64,000 nucleotides of DNA from Streptomyces niveus (GTDB taxonomy: Bacteria > Actinomycetota > Actinomycetes > Streptomycetales > Streptomycetaceae). This document shows positions 25,795 to 34,064 of the stretch, piece by piece; positions within the stretch are counted from its first letter, which is position 1; the number at the start of each line of letters is the position of its first letter. A model generated the notes under the pieces. It had not been told where the DNA came from, ran no database searches, and saw only the letters and a list, made by a program, of their open reading frames with translations. The translations under genes and the position numbers were made by a program. Location of the stretch: assembly GCF_001723055.1 (NCBI RefSeq), contig NZ_MDCR01000009.1, positions 21,542 to 85,541 of the forward strand, in the 5' to 3' direction.

Positions 25795-26204
25795 CGGAGG
25801 TGAAGCCCTGGGTTGGCGACCACGTACGCGACGAAGTCTCGGGGCGGCTGGCGATCCTCACCGACGTCCGCCGAGGCGACTACGTACTTCGGCCGGTGCA
25901 GGGTCCCGGTGAGTGGATCGCCGAGGATCCCACGCGGCTCCGGTTCATCGCACCGGTGACTCTGCCGCGACGTACACGTGAGCAGGGGGGATCGGGCACC
26001 ACCGCCGAAATGGAAGCCCTCATCGACGCGGGCGCATTCTGGCGCCTGGCTCCCGAGTGGGTCCCCCGCGACGGATACGCGACGCCGAGCGCCGCGGTCC
26101 TACGGGAACTGGAGGCCGGGTTAAGGCGGTTGGCGCAGGTCAGCGTGAGCGAAGTCCCCGCGGAACCCCGTGGGACCGCAGAACAGACCAAGGAGGAAGA
26201 ATGA
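25791..26204 (+). CDS. Hypothetical protein of graspetide operon, with TTA codon
   Basis: 137 residues from GTG 25791, overlapping the preceding stop, and itself overlapping the precursor start (ATGA). The N-terminal part (KPWVGDHVRDEVSGRLAILTDVRRGDYVLRPVQGPGEW) looks like a small beta-barrel. The C-terminal part is charged. The leucine at 26121-26123 is encoded by TTA, the rare codon read by bldA tRNA in Streptomyces, so production may be limited to late growth. Overlap with the precursor gene could extend that control to it by coupling. I recognise no enzymatic motif. Confidence 0.65.
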   Translation: MTEVKPWVGDHVRDEVSGRLAILTDVRRGDYVLRPVQGPGEWIAEDPTRLRFIAPVTLPRRTREQGGSGTTAEMEALIDAGAFWRLAPEWVPRDGYATPSAAVLRELEAGLRRLAQVSVSEVPAEPRGTAEQTKEEE

Positions 26205-26473
26205 CGCAGACACCCGCACCGTGGGGCACGCGGCGAATGGGGTCGTACGCGGCCACCACCACGGTCCAGCAGTACAGGCCCGTGATTGACCCCGACACAC
26301 AGATCGCGCTGATCGAGGACGAGCACGGTCGTACGGTCGAGCTGGGCAGTCACGGCACCAGCACCAGCGGTCTGACGCCCACCACGACCACCCCCGGTGA
26401 CGGGTCCGGCCCCGGGGGTGCGACCGACGCGGACAGCACCGAGTCCTACGACCAGGACCGGAGTTCCGGTTGA
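26201..26473 (+). CDS. Graspetide (ATP-grasp target) RiPP precursor peptide
   Basis: 90 residues from ATG 26201 behind a very strong AAGGAGGAAGA site. The leader has PWGTRRMGSY near residue 7, the recognition-type motif of ATP-grasp-targeted precursors in Streptomyces. The C-terminal half is rich in Thr/Ser and Asp/Glu (TSTSGLTPTTTTPGDG, then DADSTESYDQD), the side chains joined in omega-ester graspetides. It directly precedes the ATP-grasp gene and overlaps it (TGATG). Class assignment comes from the leader and neighbour. With the maturase damaged, the peptide may no longer be modified here. Confidence 0.78.
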   Translation: MTQTPAPWGTRRMGSYAATTTVQQYRPVIDPDTQIALIEDEHGRTVELGSHGTSTSGLTPTTTTPGDGSGPGGATDADSTESYDQDRSSG

Positions 26474-27249
26474 TGGAGGGCCGCAGGTCGGTACTGGTGC
26501 TGACCAATCCCTGCGACGTGACGGCGGACGTGGTGTTGCGGCTTCTCGCTGAACGCCGCCTTTCCGCGGTCCGTCTCGATCCCGGCGCCGACCTGCACGC
26601 GGGTGCTTCGCTCACCGCCACGTACCGCGCGGGCAAGCAGTGGGGCACCCTGCGCACGGCGAGCCGGGAACTCGACACCACCCGGGTTCGGTCGGTCTGG
26701 GTGCGCAGGCCCTCGCCGTATGGGGGTCCACCCGCGCTGGCCGGCCAAGACCGCAGGTTTGCGGCAGAGCAGTCGCTGTGGGGCGCTGGGGGCATCCTCG
26801 CGTCCCTGACCGGAGCGAGCTATCTCAATCATCCGTGGAACAACCGGGCTGCCGAGTTCAAGCCGTCTCAGCTTTTCACCGCACAACGCTGCGGATTCCT
26901 GGTGCCCAGTACGGTGGTTACCAACGACCCTCAAGAAGCACGGGAGTTCGTTACGTTCCAACCCGGCGGAGTGGTCTACAAGCCGTTGTGGAACACGCCC
27001 TACCGCGTTGACGACCAACCGCACAGCGTCTGGGTCCGGGAGGTGTACGGGCCCGAGATCACCGACGCCGTGTCCGTGTGCCCCCACATGTTCCAAGCCA
27101 AGGTGGACAAGGCTTTCGACGTGCGGGTGACCGCCGTGGGCGACCGGCTGTTCGGGGTCCGGATCGACAGCCCCGACATCGACTGGCGCCACCGCCAGAA
27201 CCTCATGACGTGCACACCGGTCGAGGTTCCCGAGTGGCGTGTGCGGTGA
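26473..27249 (+). pseudogene. ATP-grasp RiPP maturase, frameshifted and truncated
   Basis: 258 residues from ATG 26473, against about 310-330 for intact relatives. The ATP-grasp core is recognisable: YLNHPWNNRAAEFKPSQL, VVYKPLW (ATP Lys) and MFQAKVDKAFDVRVTAVGDRLFGVRID. Intact enzymes go on to a YGAFDF segment and an ExNPNG metal-binding motif. Here the frame ends at a TGA (27247-27249) after VEVPEWRVR. The missing YGAFDFAVT segment appears in another frame directly downstream, so a net loss of one base near 27238 broke the gene. The metal-binding Glu/Asn are absent from this product, so ester-forming activity is unlikely. Confidence 0.75.
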
Positions 27250-27560
27250 TGGTCTACCTCGCTGAACTTCGTTTGATCTATGGCGCGTTCGACTTCGCCG
27301 TAACCGCCTGCGGTGACTGGTACTTCCTTTGGGACGTGTCCACCGGTTCGCAGGCCCGCACGGCGCCCGACACCAACGGAGGATGGAGCGTCGTGCAGCG
27401 TGGGCCCGTCCCCCTGTGGGATCGAGTCGAGCGGGCCATGCGGCTGTGGCAGGACGCCGGCGAACCACACCAGCGGGAATTCGGCATCACCGTCTCGGCC
27501 GCAGGTCAGCGAGTGTGGCTCGGCACCCACCACGGCCCAAGCTGGGACCTGCCGATCTGA
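27249..27560 (+). pseudogene. Maturase C-terminal scrap fused to tail of a graspetide methyltransferase
   Basis: From ATG 27249 (overlapping the upstream stop as TGATG) 103 residues can be read. The first about 27 residues (LAELRLIYGAFDFAVTACGDWYFL) continue the ATP-grasp fold. The expected ExNPNG is replaced by WDVSTGSQ. From there the sequence (QRGPVPLWDRVERA ... FGITVSAAGQRVWLG) resembles the C-terminus of the isoaspartate-type O-methyltransferase that normally follows the maturase. A deletion of roughly 1 kb or more seems to have joined the two genes. Coupled translation of this piece is possible. Methyltransferase homology is from memory of the family pattern. Confidence 0.6.
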
Positions 27561-27573
27561 CGCACGCGGACCG

Positions 27574-27966
27574 TCAGCCGGCGTCCACGAGCCGCTGCTC
27601 GTGCAGCGCCGCCGTGTGCGCGTCCATCCGTTCGGCCGCGAGGATCGCCGCCGCCGTGTCCGCCCGCGAGGCGGCGACGACCAGCGCCCGGCCCGCCAGG
27701 GCGAGTGCGCGGCGGTGCAGGTCCGCGGGGGAGTCGGCCGACGCGGAGGTGCGGGGCGGCGCGCTGCCGCGCAGCCGGGTCACCTCGTGGGCGATCCGGT
27801 CCGCCTCGTGGTCGAGCCCGAGGTCGTCGGTGACGGCGAGCAGCGCCGCGAGGTGCCCGGCGAGCTGGATGTCCAGCTCCTCCTCGCGGGTGCGGTGCGG
27901 GAAGTCGGTGTCCGCGTCGGCGCCGGCCATGGAGTGGACCGACTTGGTGCGGATCGGCTCGTACAT
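27574..27966 (-). CDS. Hypothetical protein conserved-looking, His/Ala-rich
   Basis: 130 residues from ATG 27966 with AGGAGG 9 bases upstream. The sequence is helical and Ala/His/Asp rich (EELDIQLAGHLAALLAVTDDLGLDHEADRIAHEVTRL), without signal peptide or membrane segment. I do not recognise the family. A hairpin masks its ribosome-binding site. The A/T-rich upstream region holds a TTAGACTGATTCCAA segment resembling Fur-family boxes, so metal control is conceivable but weakly supported. It ends 13 bp from the convergent RiPP-locus remnant. Confidence 0.65.
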   Translation of the reverse strand: MYEPIRTKSVHSMAGADADTDFPHRTREEELDIQLAGHLAALLAVTDDLGLDHEADRIAHEVTRLRGSAPPRTSASADSPADLHRRALALAGRALVVAASRADTAAAILAAERMDAHTAALHEQRLVDAG

Positions 27967-27975
27967 GGGAATGGC

Positions 27976-27994
27976 CTCCTGCCGTCGTCAGGAG
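27976..27994 (-). promoter_or_regulatory. SD-sequestering hairpin in mRNA leader
   Basis: On the minus strand CTCCTG (27994-27989) can pair with CAGGAG (27981-27976), and the latter contains the Shine-Dalgarno sequence of the 27966 gene. A 7-nt loop separates the arms. It could dampen translation. Confidence 0.4.
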
Positions 27995-28044
27995 ACCATC
28001 CTACATTGGAATCAGTCTAAAGTTGAGTCCGGTCGAACTGTGCT

Positions 28045-29256
28045 TTACGGCTGCGAGTAGCCGTCCAGGAAGTTCCCGATCCGCGTCACCGCGTCCGCCA
28101 GCTCCTGCGCCGCCGGGAGCGTCACGATGCGGAAGTGATCGGGCTCCGGCCAGTTGAAGCCCGTCCCGTGCACGACCATGATCTTCTCGCGGGCCAGCAG
28201 GTCGAGGACCAGCTGCCGGTCGTCCTTGATCTTGTAGACCTTCGGGTCGAGCCGCGGGAAGAGATACAGCGCGCCCTTCGGCTTCACGCAGGTGACACCC
28301 GGGATCCGCGTCAGCAGGTCGTACGCCGTGTTCCGCTGCTCCAGGATGCGCCCGCCCGGCAGGACCAGGTCCTGGATCGACTGCCGGCCGCCCAGCGCCG
28401 TCGCCACCGCGTGCTGCGAGGGCATGTTCGCGCACAGCCGCATGTTGGCCAGGATCGTCAGGCCCTCGATGTACGAGGACGCGTGCGTCTTCGGGCCGCA
28501 GACCGCCAGCCAGCCGGAGCGGAAGCCCGCGACGCGGTAGTTCTTCGACAGGCCGTTGAACGTGAGGGTCAGCAGATCCGGCGCGATGGCGGCTGTCGGG
28601 GTGTGGGTCGCGCCGTCGTACAGGATCCGGTCGTAGATCTCGTCCGAGCAGACGATCAGGCTGTGCCGGCGCGCGATCTCGGTCAGCCCGCGCAGCATCT
28701 CGTCGCTGTACACGGCGCCGGTCGGATTGTTCGGGTTGATGATCACGATCGCCTTGGTGCGGTCGGTGATCTTGCGCTCGACGTCGGCCAGGTCCGGCAT
28801 CCACTCCGCCTGCTCGTCGCAGCGGTAGTGCACGGCCGTACCGCCGGCCAGGGAGACGGACGCGGTCCACAGCGGATAGTCCGGCGCCGGTACGAGGACC
28901 TCGTCGCCGTCGTCGAGCAGCGCCTGCATCGACATCTGGATCAGCTCGGAGACGCCGTTGCCGAGGTAGATGTCCTCGACGTCCAGGTCGATGTTCTTGG
29001 TCTGGTAGTGCTGCATCACCGCGCGCCGGGCGGAGAGCAGGCCCTTCGCGTCGCCGTAACCGTGCGCGTCGCCGAGATTGCGGAGGACGTCCTCCAGGAT
29101 CTCGGGCGGGCACTCGAAGCCGAACGCCGCCGGATTCCCCGTGTTGAGCTTGAGGATGCGGTGGCCTGCTGCCTCCAGCCGCATCGCCTCGTCGAGGACG
29201 GGGCCCCGGATCTCGTAACAGACATTGGCGAGCTTGGTTGACTGGATGACCTGCAT
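28045..29256 (-). CDS. Alanine-type pyridoxal-phosphate aminotransferase
   Basis: 403 residues from ATG 29256 (MQVIQSTKLANVCYEIRGPVLDEA). Fold type I aminotransferase with LNTGNPAAFGF, YLGNGVSELIQMSMQALL, VIINPNNPTGAVYSDEML, CSDEIYDRILYDG and the PLP lysine in FNGLSKNYRVAGFRSGW. It matches the AlaA/AlaT-type enzymes making alanine from pyruvate and glutamate. Length is normal. The frame extends 56 codons upstream without a better start. It stands alone. Confidence 0.88.
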   Translation of the reverse strand: MQVIQSTKLANVCYEIRGPVLDEAMRLEAAGHRILKLNTGNPAAFGFECPPEILEDVLRNLGDAHGYGDAKGLLSARRAVMQHYQTKNIDLDVEDIYLGNGVSELIQMSMQALLDDGDEVLVPAPDYPLWTASVSLAGGTAVHYRCDEQAEWMPDLADVERKITDRTKAIVIINPNNPTGAVYSDEMLRGLTEIARRHSLIVCSDEIYDRILYDGATHTPTAAIAPDLLTLTFNGLSKNYRVAGFRSGWLAVCGPKTHASSYIEGLTILANMRLCANMPSQHAVATALGGRQSIQDLVLPGGRILEQRNTAYDLLTRIPGVTCVKPKGALYLFPRLDPKVYKIKDDRQLVLDLLAREKIMVVHGTGFNWPEPDHFRIVTLPAAQELADAVTRIGNFLDGYSQP

Positions 29257-29375
29257 GACGGCGAGCTTACGGCCGGGTTCAGCGGGACGCCTGGTGTTTT
29301 TGACCACGTCGTCCGGAGTGTGAGACGGGCGGCCCCGGGATTCCGGCGGCGGCGCGCGCATTTTGTTGAGGCAGT

Positions 29376-29408
29376 GTTCACTTCGGAGGCCCGGACAGTT
29401 CACCCGGC
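29376..29408 (+). promoter_or_regulatory. PHO box (PhoP-binding direct repeats)
   Basis: Three 11-nt units in phase: GTTCACTTCGG (29376-29386), AGGCCCGGACA (29387-29397) and GTTCACCCGGC (29398-29408). The outer two match the Streptomyces PhoP direct-repeat consensus (GTTCACC plus 4). The site is 30 bp before the start of a secreted protein gene. Confidence 0.6.
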
Positions 29409-29438
29409 CAGCGGAGGTTCCCACAACGCTGGGCGCTC

Positions 29439-31061
29439 ATGAAGAAGCGCAGCACACTCCTCGCCCTGGCCACCGTCACGGTCATGGCCGCCACCACCGC
29501 TCTGCTGCCGTCGGCGCTCGCCACCGGCTCGCACACCAAGCCCGGCCAGGGCGGCAAGCTCGACCTCACCTTCCTCGGCCGCTACGAGAGCGGCAAGTAC
29601 GACGAGGGCGGTGCGGAGATCACCGCGTACGACTCGAAGACCCGCAAGGTCTTCACGATCAACGCGCAGGCCGGCACCGTCGACATCCTCGACATCCGGA
29701 ACCCCGCCAAGCCCCGCAAGACCGGCCAGCTGGCCACGCCCGGCGCCAACAGCGTCAGCATCCACGACGGCCTGGTCGCCGTCGCCCAGCAGGCCGAGGC
29801 CAAGACCGACCGGGGCACGGTCGCGTTCTTCCGCGCCTCCGACGGACGCAAGCTGAAGGAGGTACGGGTCGGCGCCCTGCCCGACATGGTGACGTTCACC
29901 CCCAAGGGTGACCGCGTCGTCGTCGCGAACGAGGGCGAGCCCGACTCGTACTGCCCGCCCGGCGGCGAGGAGCCCGCCGGTGTCGACCCCGTCGGCTCCG
30001 TCAGCGTCATCGACCTGGACCGGGGCCGGGGCGGCGACCTGCGCCGCGCCACCGCGCGCACCGCCGGCTTCGAGAAGTGGGACCGCAAGAAGGACGAGCT
30101 GACACGGGACGGCGTACTGATCTACGGCCCGAACGCCTCCGTCAGCCAGGACATCGAGCCCGAGTACGTGGCGGTGTCCAAGGACGGCCGCACCGCCTGG
30201 GTCACGCTCCAGGAGAACAACGCGCTCGCGCTCGTCGACCTGCGCCGCGCCGAGGTCGAGAAGATCGTCCCGCTCGGCAAGAAGGACCACTCCAAGCCCG
30301 GCAACGGCCTCGACGCCTCCGACAAGGACGGCGGCGCCAACATCCGCACCTGGCCGGTCAAGGGCCTCTACAAGCCCGACGGGATCCACGCCTTCACCGC
30401 GCGCGGCGGCGAGTACACCGTCAGCGCCAACGAGGGCGACGCCCGCGACTGGGACTGCTACGCGGAGGAGGTGCGCGTCAAGGACGTCGAGCTGAACCCG
30501 AAGGCGTTCCCCGACGCCGCCGCGCTCCAGAAGGACGACGCGCTCGGCCGCCTCAACATCACCACCACCTCGCCCACCGACAGCCAGGGCCGGGTCACCG
30601 AGCTGAACTCGCTGGGCGGTCGCTCGATCTCCGTACGCGACGAGCGCGGCCGGCTCGTCTGGGACTCCGGGGACGACCTTGAGCAGCTCACGGCCAAGGC
30701 GTTCGGCAAGAACTTCAACACCGACCACGCCGAGAACGCCCCCGACAGCCGCAGCGACAACAAGGGCCCGGAGCCGGAGGGCATCACCACCGGATCCGTG
30801 CGCGGCACGACGTACGCCTTCGTCGGCCTGGAGCGGATCGGCGGCATCGCCGCGTACGACCTGAGCGACCCGCGCCGCCCGAAGGCCGCCGGGTACGTCA
30901 ACTCCCGTGATTTCGAGGGCGACCCGGAGGCCGGCACGGCCGGTGACCTGGGCCCGGAGGGCGTGCTGTTCGTCGCGGCGAAGGACAGCCCGACGGGTGA
31001 CGCGCTGCTGGTCGTCGGCAACGAGGTCAGCGGTACGACGTCGATCTACCGGGTCGGCTAG
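29439..31061 (+). CDS. Secreted choice-of-anchor-I family (beta-propeller, phytase/alkaline-phosphatase-like) protein
   Basis: 540 residues from ATG 29439; the SD is weak (GGAGG lies 26 bases upstream). The signal peptide ends near ALATG-SHTK. The mature protein is a beta-propeller: repeats such as EITAYDSKTRKVFTINAQAGTVDILDIRNP, PDMVTFTPKGDRVVVANEGEPD, EPEYVAVSKDGRTAWVTLQENNALALVDL and GPEPEGITTG. These are signatures of choice-of-anchor-I proteins, often annotated as phytase- or phosphatase-like. A PHO box just upstream agrees with phosphate control. Substrate unproved. The shared terminator overlaps the stop of the convergent deacylase gene. Confidence 0.8.
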   Translation: MKKRSTLLALATVTVMAATTALLPSALATGSHTKPGQGGKLDLTFLGRYESGKYDEGGAEITAYDSKTRKVFTINAQAGTVDILDIRNPAKPRKTGQLATPGANSVSIHDGLVAVAQQAEAKTDRGTVAFFRASDGRKLKEVRVGALPDMVTFTPKGDRVVVANEGEPDSYCPPGGEEPAGVDPVGSVSVIDLDRGRGGDLRRATARTAGFEKWDRKKDELTRDGVLIYGPNASVSQDIEPEYVAVSKDGRTAWVTLQENNALALVDLRRAEVEKIVPLGKKDHSKPGNGLDASDKDGGANIRTWPVKGLYKPDGIHAFTARGGEYTVSANEGDARDWDCYAEEVRVKDVELNPKAFPDAAALQKDDALGRLNITTTSPTDSQGRVTELNSLGGRSISVRDERGRLVWDSGDDLEQLTAKAFGKNFNTDHAENAPDSRSDNKGPEPEGITTGSVRGTTYAFVGLERIGGIAAYDLSDPRRPKAAGYVNSRDFEGDPEAGTAGDLGPEGVLFVAAKDSPTGDALLVVGNEVSGTTSIYRVG

Positions 31062-31079
31062 ACACCCGGCCGCCGGGGA

Positions 31080-32711
31080 TCAGGGGCGGTCGGTACGCCG
31101 TACCGACCGCCCCGCCAGTACGTCCGTGCGCCGGCCGTCCTCGATCACGAAGCGGCCGTCGATCAGTACGTGCGGAACACCCACCGGCAGCGTGCGCGGG
31201 GACGCGAAGGTCGAGCCCGCCGCGACCGTCGCCGGGTCGAAGAGCACCAGGTCCGCGCGGTAGCCCTCACGGACCAGACCCCGGTCCGTGAGGCGCAGCC
31301 GGGCCGCCGGGCGCGAGGTCAGATGGGCCACGCACTCCTCCAGCGACAGGACGCCCAACTCCCGTACGTACCGCCCCAGATACTGGGGGAACGTGCCGTA
31401 CGCGCGCGGATGCGGCTTCGCGCCCTGGAGGATGCCGTCGCTGCCGCCCGTGTGCACGCGGTGGCGCATGATCTCCCGCACGTTCTCCTCGTGCCCGACA
31501 TGCTGGAGGATCGTCGAGCCGAGCCGGTCGTCGATCAGCAGCTTGCGGGCGGTCAGCCAGCCGCTCTCGCCGCGCAGCCGCGCCGTCTCGGCGATCGTCC
31601 GGCCGACGTACGCGGTGAGAGCGGGGTCGGCGACCCCGGAGATCTCGATGGTGTCCCACTCGATGGGCACCCCGTGGCAGCCGTCCGCGCCGATCTCCTC
31701 CATGTGGTGCCGGATCTTCTCCGCCGTCGACGCGTCCCGCAGCCGCTCCAGGATCGCGTCCTGGCCGCCCGCGCTCGCCCAGCTGGGCAGCATCGCCACC
31801 AGCGTCGTACAGCCCGGCGTGTACGGATAGGTGTCGAGCGAGATGTCCGCGCCGGTGTCCAGCGCCTTGTCCAGCAGGGCGATCAGATCAGGGGCCTTGC
31901 CCTTGTTCACGCCGAAGTTCATGGTGGCGTGGGCGAGATGGAGCGCGCAGCCTGCGGTCCGCGTGAGGTCGACCATCTCCTCGTACGCGCGCAGGGCGCC
32001 CGCGCCGTAACTGCGGTGGTGCGGGCAGTAGTAGCCGTCGTGGCGCGCCACCACCCGGCACAGCTCCGTGAGTTCGGCGTCGTCCGCGTACATGCCGGGG
32101 GTGTACGTCAGCCCCGACGACATGCCGACGGCGCCCTGCTCCATTGATTCGGCGACCAGTTGGCGCATCCGGTCCAGCTCGGCCGGGGTCGCCGGGCGGT
32201 CGTCCTGGCCGACCGCGTACATCCGGACCGTGCCCTGCGGGACGAGATACGCCGCGTTGACGGCGATGCCCCGGCCGTCGAAGCCGTGGTCGAGCCGGTC
32301 CAGATACTCGCCCACCGTCCGCCAGTCGAAGTCGACCGACGTGTCGCCCGGCCCGCCCCCGTTCCAGCCGGTGATCGCCCTGCGGACCTCGGCGAGCGTG
32401 GTGTCGTCGACGGGCGCGTACGACAGGCCGTCCTGCCCGATCACCTCAAGGGTCACCCCCTGCGCGGCCTTCGCCGAGTGGTCGGGGTCGCGCAGCAGCG
32501 CGAGATCGCTGTGCGCGTGCATGTCGATGAAACCGGGGGCGAGCGCGAGGCCGCCGGCGTCCAGGACGCGCGCCCCGGAGAGCGGCGCGCCCGCGCCCGG
32601 CCCGTGCCGGCGGATCGTGTCGATCCGGCCGCCGGTGACGCCGACGTCGGCCCGGTAGGAGTCCTGCCCCGTGCCGTCGACGACGCTCACGTCCCGTATG
32701 ACGAGATCCAT
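31080..32711 (-). CDS. N-acyl-D-amino-acid deacylase (amidohydrolase)
   Basis: 543 residues. The amidohydrolase metal motif GFIDMHAHSD (His65, His67) is followed by GQDGLSYAPVD, GAVGMSSGLTYTPGMYADD and HHRSYGAGAL, all typical of D-aminoacylases that release D-amino acids from N-acyl forms. The C-terminal RADLVLFDPATV is the usual final strand. It ends within a bidirectional hairpin terminator. It precedes a DSD1-type D-amino-acid enzyme gene; the direction of transcription puts that gene (32736-34025) first and this one second, with a 24-bp gap. Together they suggest use of D-amino-acid derivatives from peptidoglycan turnover or soil. Confidence 0.88.
   Translation of the reverse strand: MDLVIRDVSVVDGTGQDSYRADVGVTGGRIDTIRRHGPGAGAPLSGARVLDAGGLALAPGFIDMHAHSDLALLRDPDHSAKAAQGVTLEVIGQDGLSYAPVDDTTLAEVRRAITGWNGGGPGDTSVDFDWRTVGEYLDRLDHGFDGRGIAVNAAYLVPQGTVRMYAVGQDDRPATPAELDRMRQLVAESMEQGAVGMSSGLTYTPGMYADDAELTELCRVVARHDGYYCPHHRSYGAGALRAYEEMVDLTRTAGCALHLAHATMNFGVNKGKAPDLIALLDKALDTGADISLDTYPYTPGCTTLVAMLPSWASAGGQDAILERLRDASTAEKIRHHMEEIGADGCHGVPIEWDTIEISGVADPALTAYVGRTIAETARLRGESGWLTARKLLIDDRLGSTILQHVGHEENVREIMRHRVHTGGSDGILQGAKPHPRAYGTFPQYLGRYVRELGVLSLEECVAHLTSRPAARLRLTDRGLVREGYRADLVLFDPATVAAGSTFASPRTLPVGVPHVLIDGRFVIEDGRRTDVLAGRSVRRTDRP
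31083..31113. terminator. Bidirectional terminator embedded in the deacylase 3' end
   Basis: A perfect 14-bp inverted repeat with a GCC loop (31083-31096 with 31100-31113) between convergent genes. Its arms encode the last ten residues of the deacylase, so the coding end is the terminator. Confidence 0.7.
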
Positions 32712-32735
32712 GGCTCAACAGCTCCTGTACCGGTC

Positions 32736-34025
32736 CTAGAAGAACGTACGGATGAGATCGGTGACCGTGCCGTCCGCGTCGACCAGCGGGATCAGCTGCC
32801 ACTTGTCGAACGACGTGCACGGATGCGACAGACCGAAGCCCACCCAGTCACCGACCTCGATCACCGCGTCGGGCGAGGTGTGCAGCTTGCCGTGCTGGTC
32901 GGAGAGACCGGTCACCGTGATGCCGCGCGCCGGACGGATCTCACCGGTGCGCGCGTCGCGCACCACCTGCGCCTCCGGCAGGTCGAGGTCGTACGCCGCG
33001 TCCCGCTTGCCCGCGTTCACGAACGCCTGCTCCGGCGACGGGCGCGAGATCACCTGCGCCCAGAGCCGGAAGGCCGGCTGAAGGGCGCCCTCGGCCGGGA
33101 CCCGGTTGAAGGGCGTCAGCCGCTTGTAGTGCCCGTCGTCGTGCGAGACGTACGCCCCCGAGCGCAGCAGCTTCAGTACGGGGCGGGACAGCACCGGGAT
33201 CTCGGCGAACACGTCCGCCACAGCGTCGAACCACGCGCTGCCGCCCGCGCTCACCACGATCTCGTCCACGGTGCCGGAGAACCGGCCCGCCGCGTCGAAC
33301 TCGGCCGCCAGCGCTGTCAGCCGGCGCAGCCAGGCGCGCACGTTGTCGTTGTCGGCGTGCGGCACCTCGCCCTCGTAACCGGCGACGCCCACCAGCCGCA
33401 GCGTCCCGGTGGCGGCGACGGCGTCGGCGACCAGCGCGCACTCGGCCTCCTTGCGGACACCGGTCCGCGCGCCGTCGCCCGCGCCCAGCTCCACGACGAC
33501 GTCCACGGGGCGCGTGCCGCCCGCGGCGCGCAGCGCCTCGTCCATCAGCTCGACACCGCGCACCGAGTCGACGTAACAGATGAAGCGGAAGCCCGGGTCC
33601 GCGTCCAGCTCGGCGGAGAGCCAGCGCAGCGCGACCGCGTCGACGACCTCGTTGGCGAGGAAGATCCGCTGGATGCCGAACGCCCGGTAGACACGCACCT
33701 GGTGGGGGAGCGCGGCGGTGATCCCCCAGGCCCCGTGGTCGAGTTGGCGCGCGAAGAGCTGCGGGGACATGGACGTCTTGCCGTGCGGGGCGAACGCCAG
33801 GCCGTGGCGCTCGGAGTACGTCTCCAGGAGCGCGAGGTTGTGGGTCAGGGACTCGGCGGAGAGGGCGAGCACCGGGGTGGTGAACCCGCCGGTGAACAGG
33901 GAGCGGCGCTCGGCGGCCAGCTCGGCGACGGTGCGGCCGTCGGCGTCGGGGGGCAGCCCCTTGAAACGGTGGTCGAGACGTTCGTCCCTCAGGTGCTCTT
34001 CGCCGAGCCGTCCGCCGACCGCCAT
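32736..34025 (-). CDS. DSD1-type PLP enzyme (D-serine dehydratase/D-threonine aldolase/amino-acid deaminase-like)
   Basis: 429 residues from ATG 34025 behind GGAGGAAGCC. An alanine-racemase-like TIM barrel carries the PLP lysine in FAPHGKTSMSPQL. The C-terminal beta domain has QHGKLHT and GFGLSHPCTSFDKW, whose His and Cys bind the metal in eukaryotic-type D-serine dehydratase and D-threonine aldolase. Members cleave or deaminate hydroxylated D-amino acids. The neighbours fit: a D-aminoacylase, a RidA protein that disposes of enamine/imine products, and a permease. Specific substrate not decidable by eye. Confidence 0.83.
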   Translation of the reverse strand: MAVGGRLGEEHLRDERLDHRFKGLPPDADGRTVAELAAERRSLFTGGFTTPVLALSAESLTHNLALLETYSERHGLAFAPHGKTSMSPQLFARQLDHGAWGITAALPHQVRVYRAFGIQRIFLANEVVDAVALRWLSAELDADPGFRFICYVDSVRGVELMDEALRAAGGTRPVDVVVELGAGDGARTGVRKEAECALVADAVAATGTLRLVGVAGYEGEVPHADNDNVRAWLRRLTALAAEFDAAGRFSGTVDEIVVSAGGSAWFDAVADVFAEIPVLSRPVLKLLRSGAYVSHDDGHYKRLTPFNRVPAEGALQPAFRLWAQVISRPSPEQAFVNAGKRDAAYDLDLPEAQVVRDARTGEIRPARGITVTGLSDQHGKLHTSPDAVIEVGDWVGFGLSHPCTSFDKWQLIPLVDADGTVTDLIRTFF

Positions 34026-34064
34026 AGGGCTTCCTCCGTCTGTCATCTGTCTCGCATCGATCCC

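Noticed and set aside
27998..28022. Fur-family box upstream of the 27966 gene
   Set aside because: TTAGACTGATTCCAA is A/T-rich and loosely Fur-like but matches poorly as a 7-1-7 repeat, so I do not list it as a feature.
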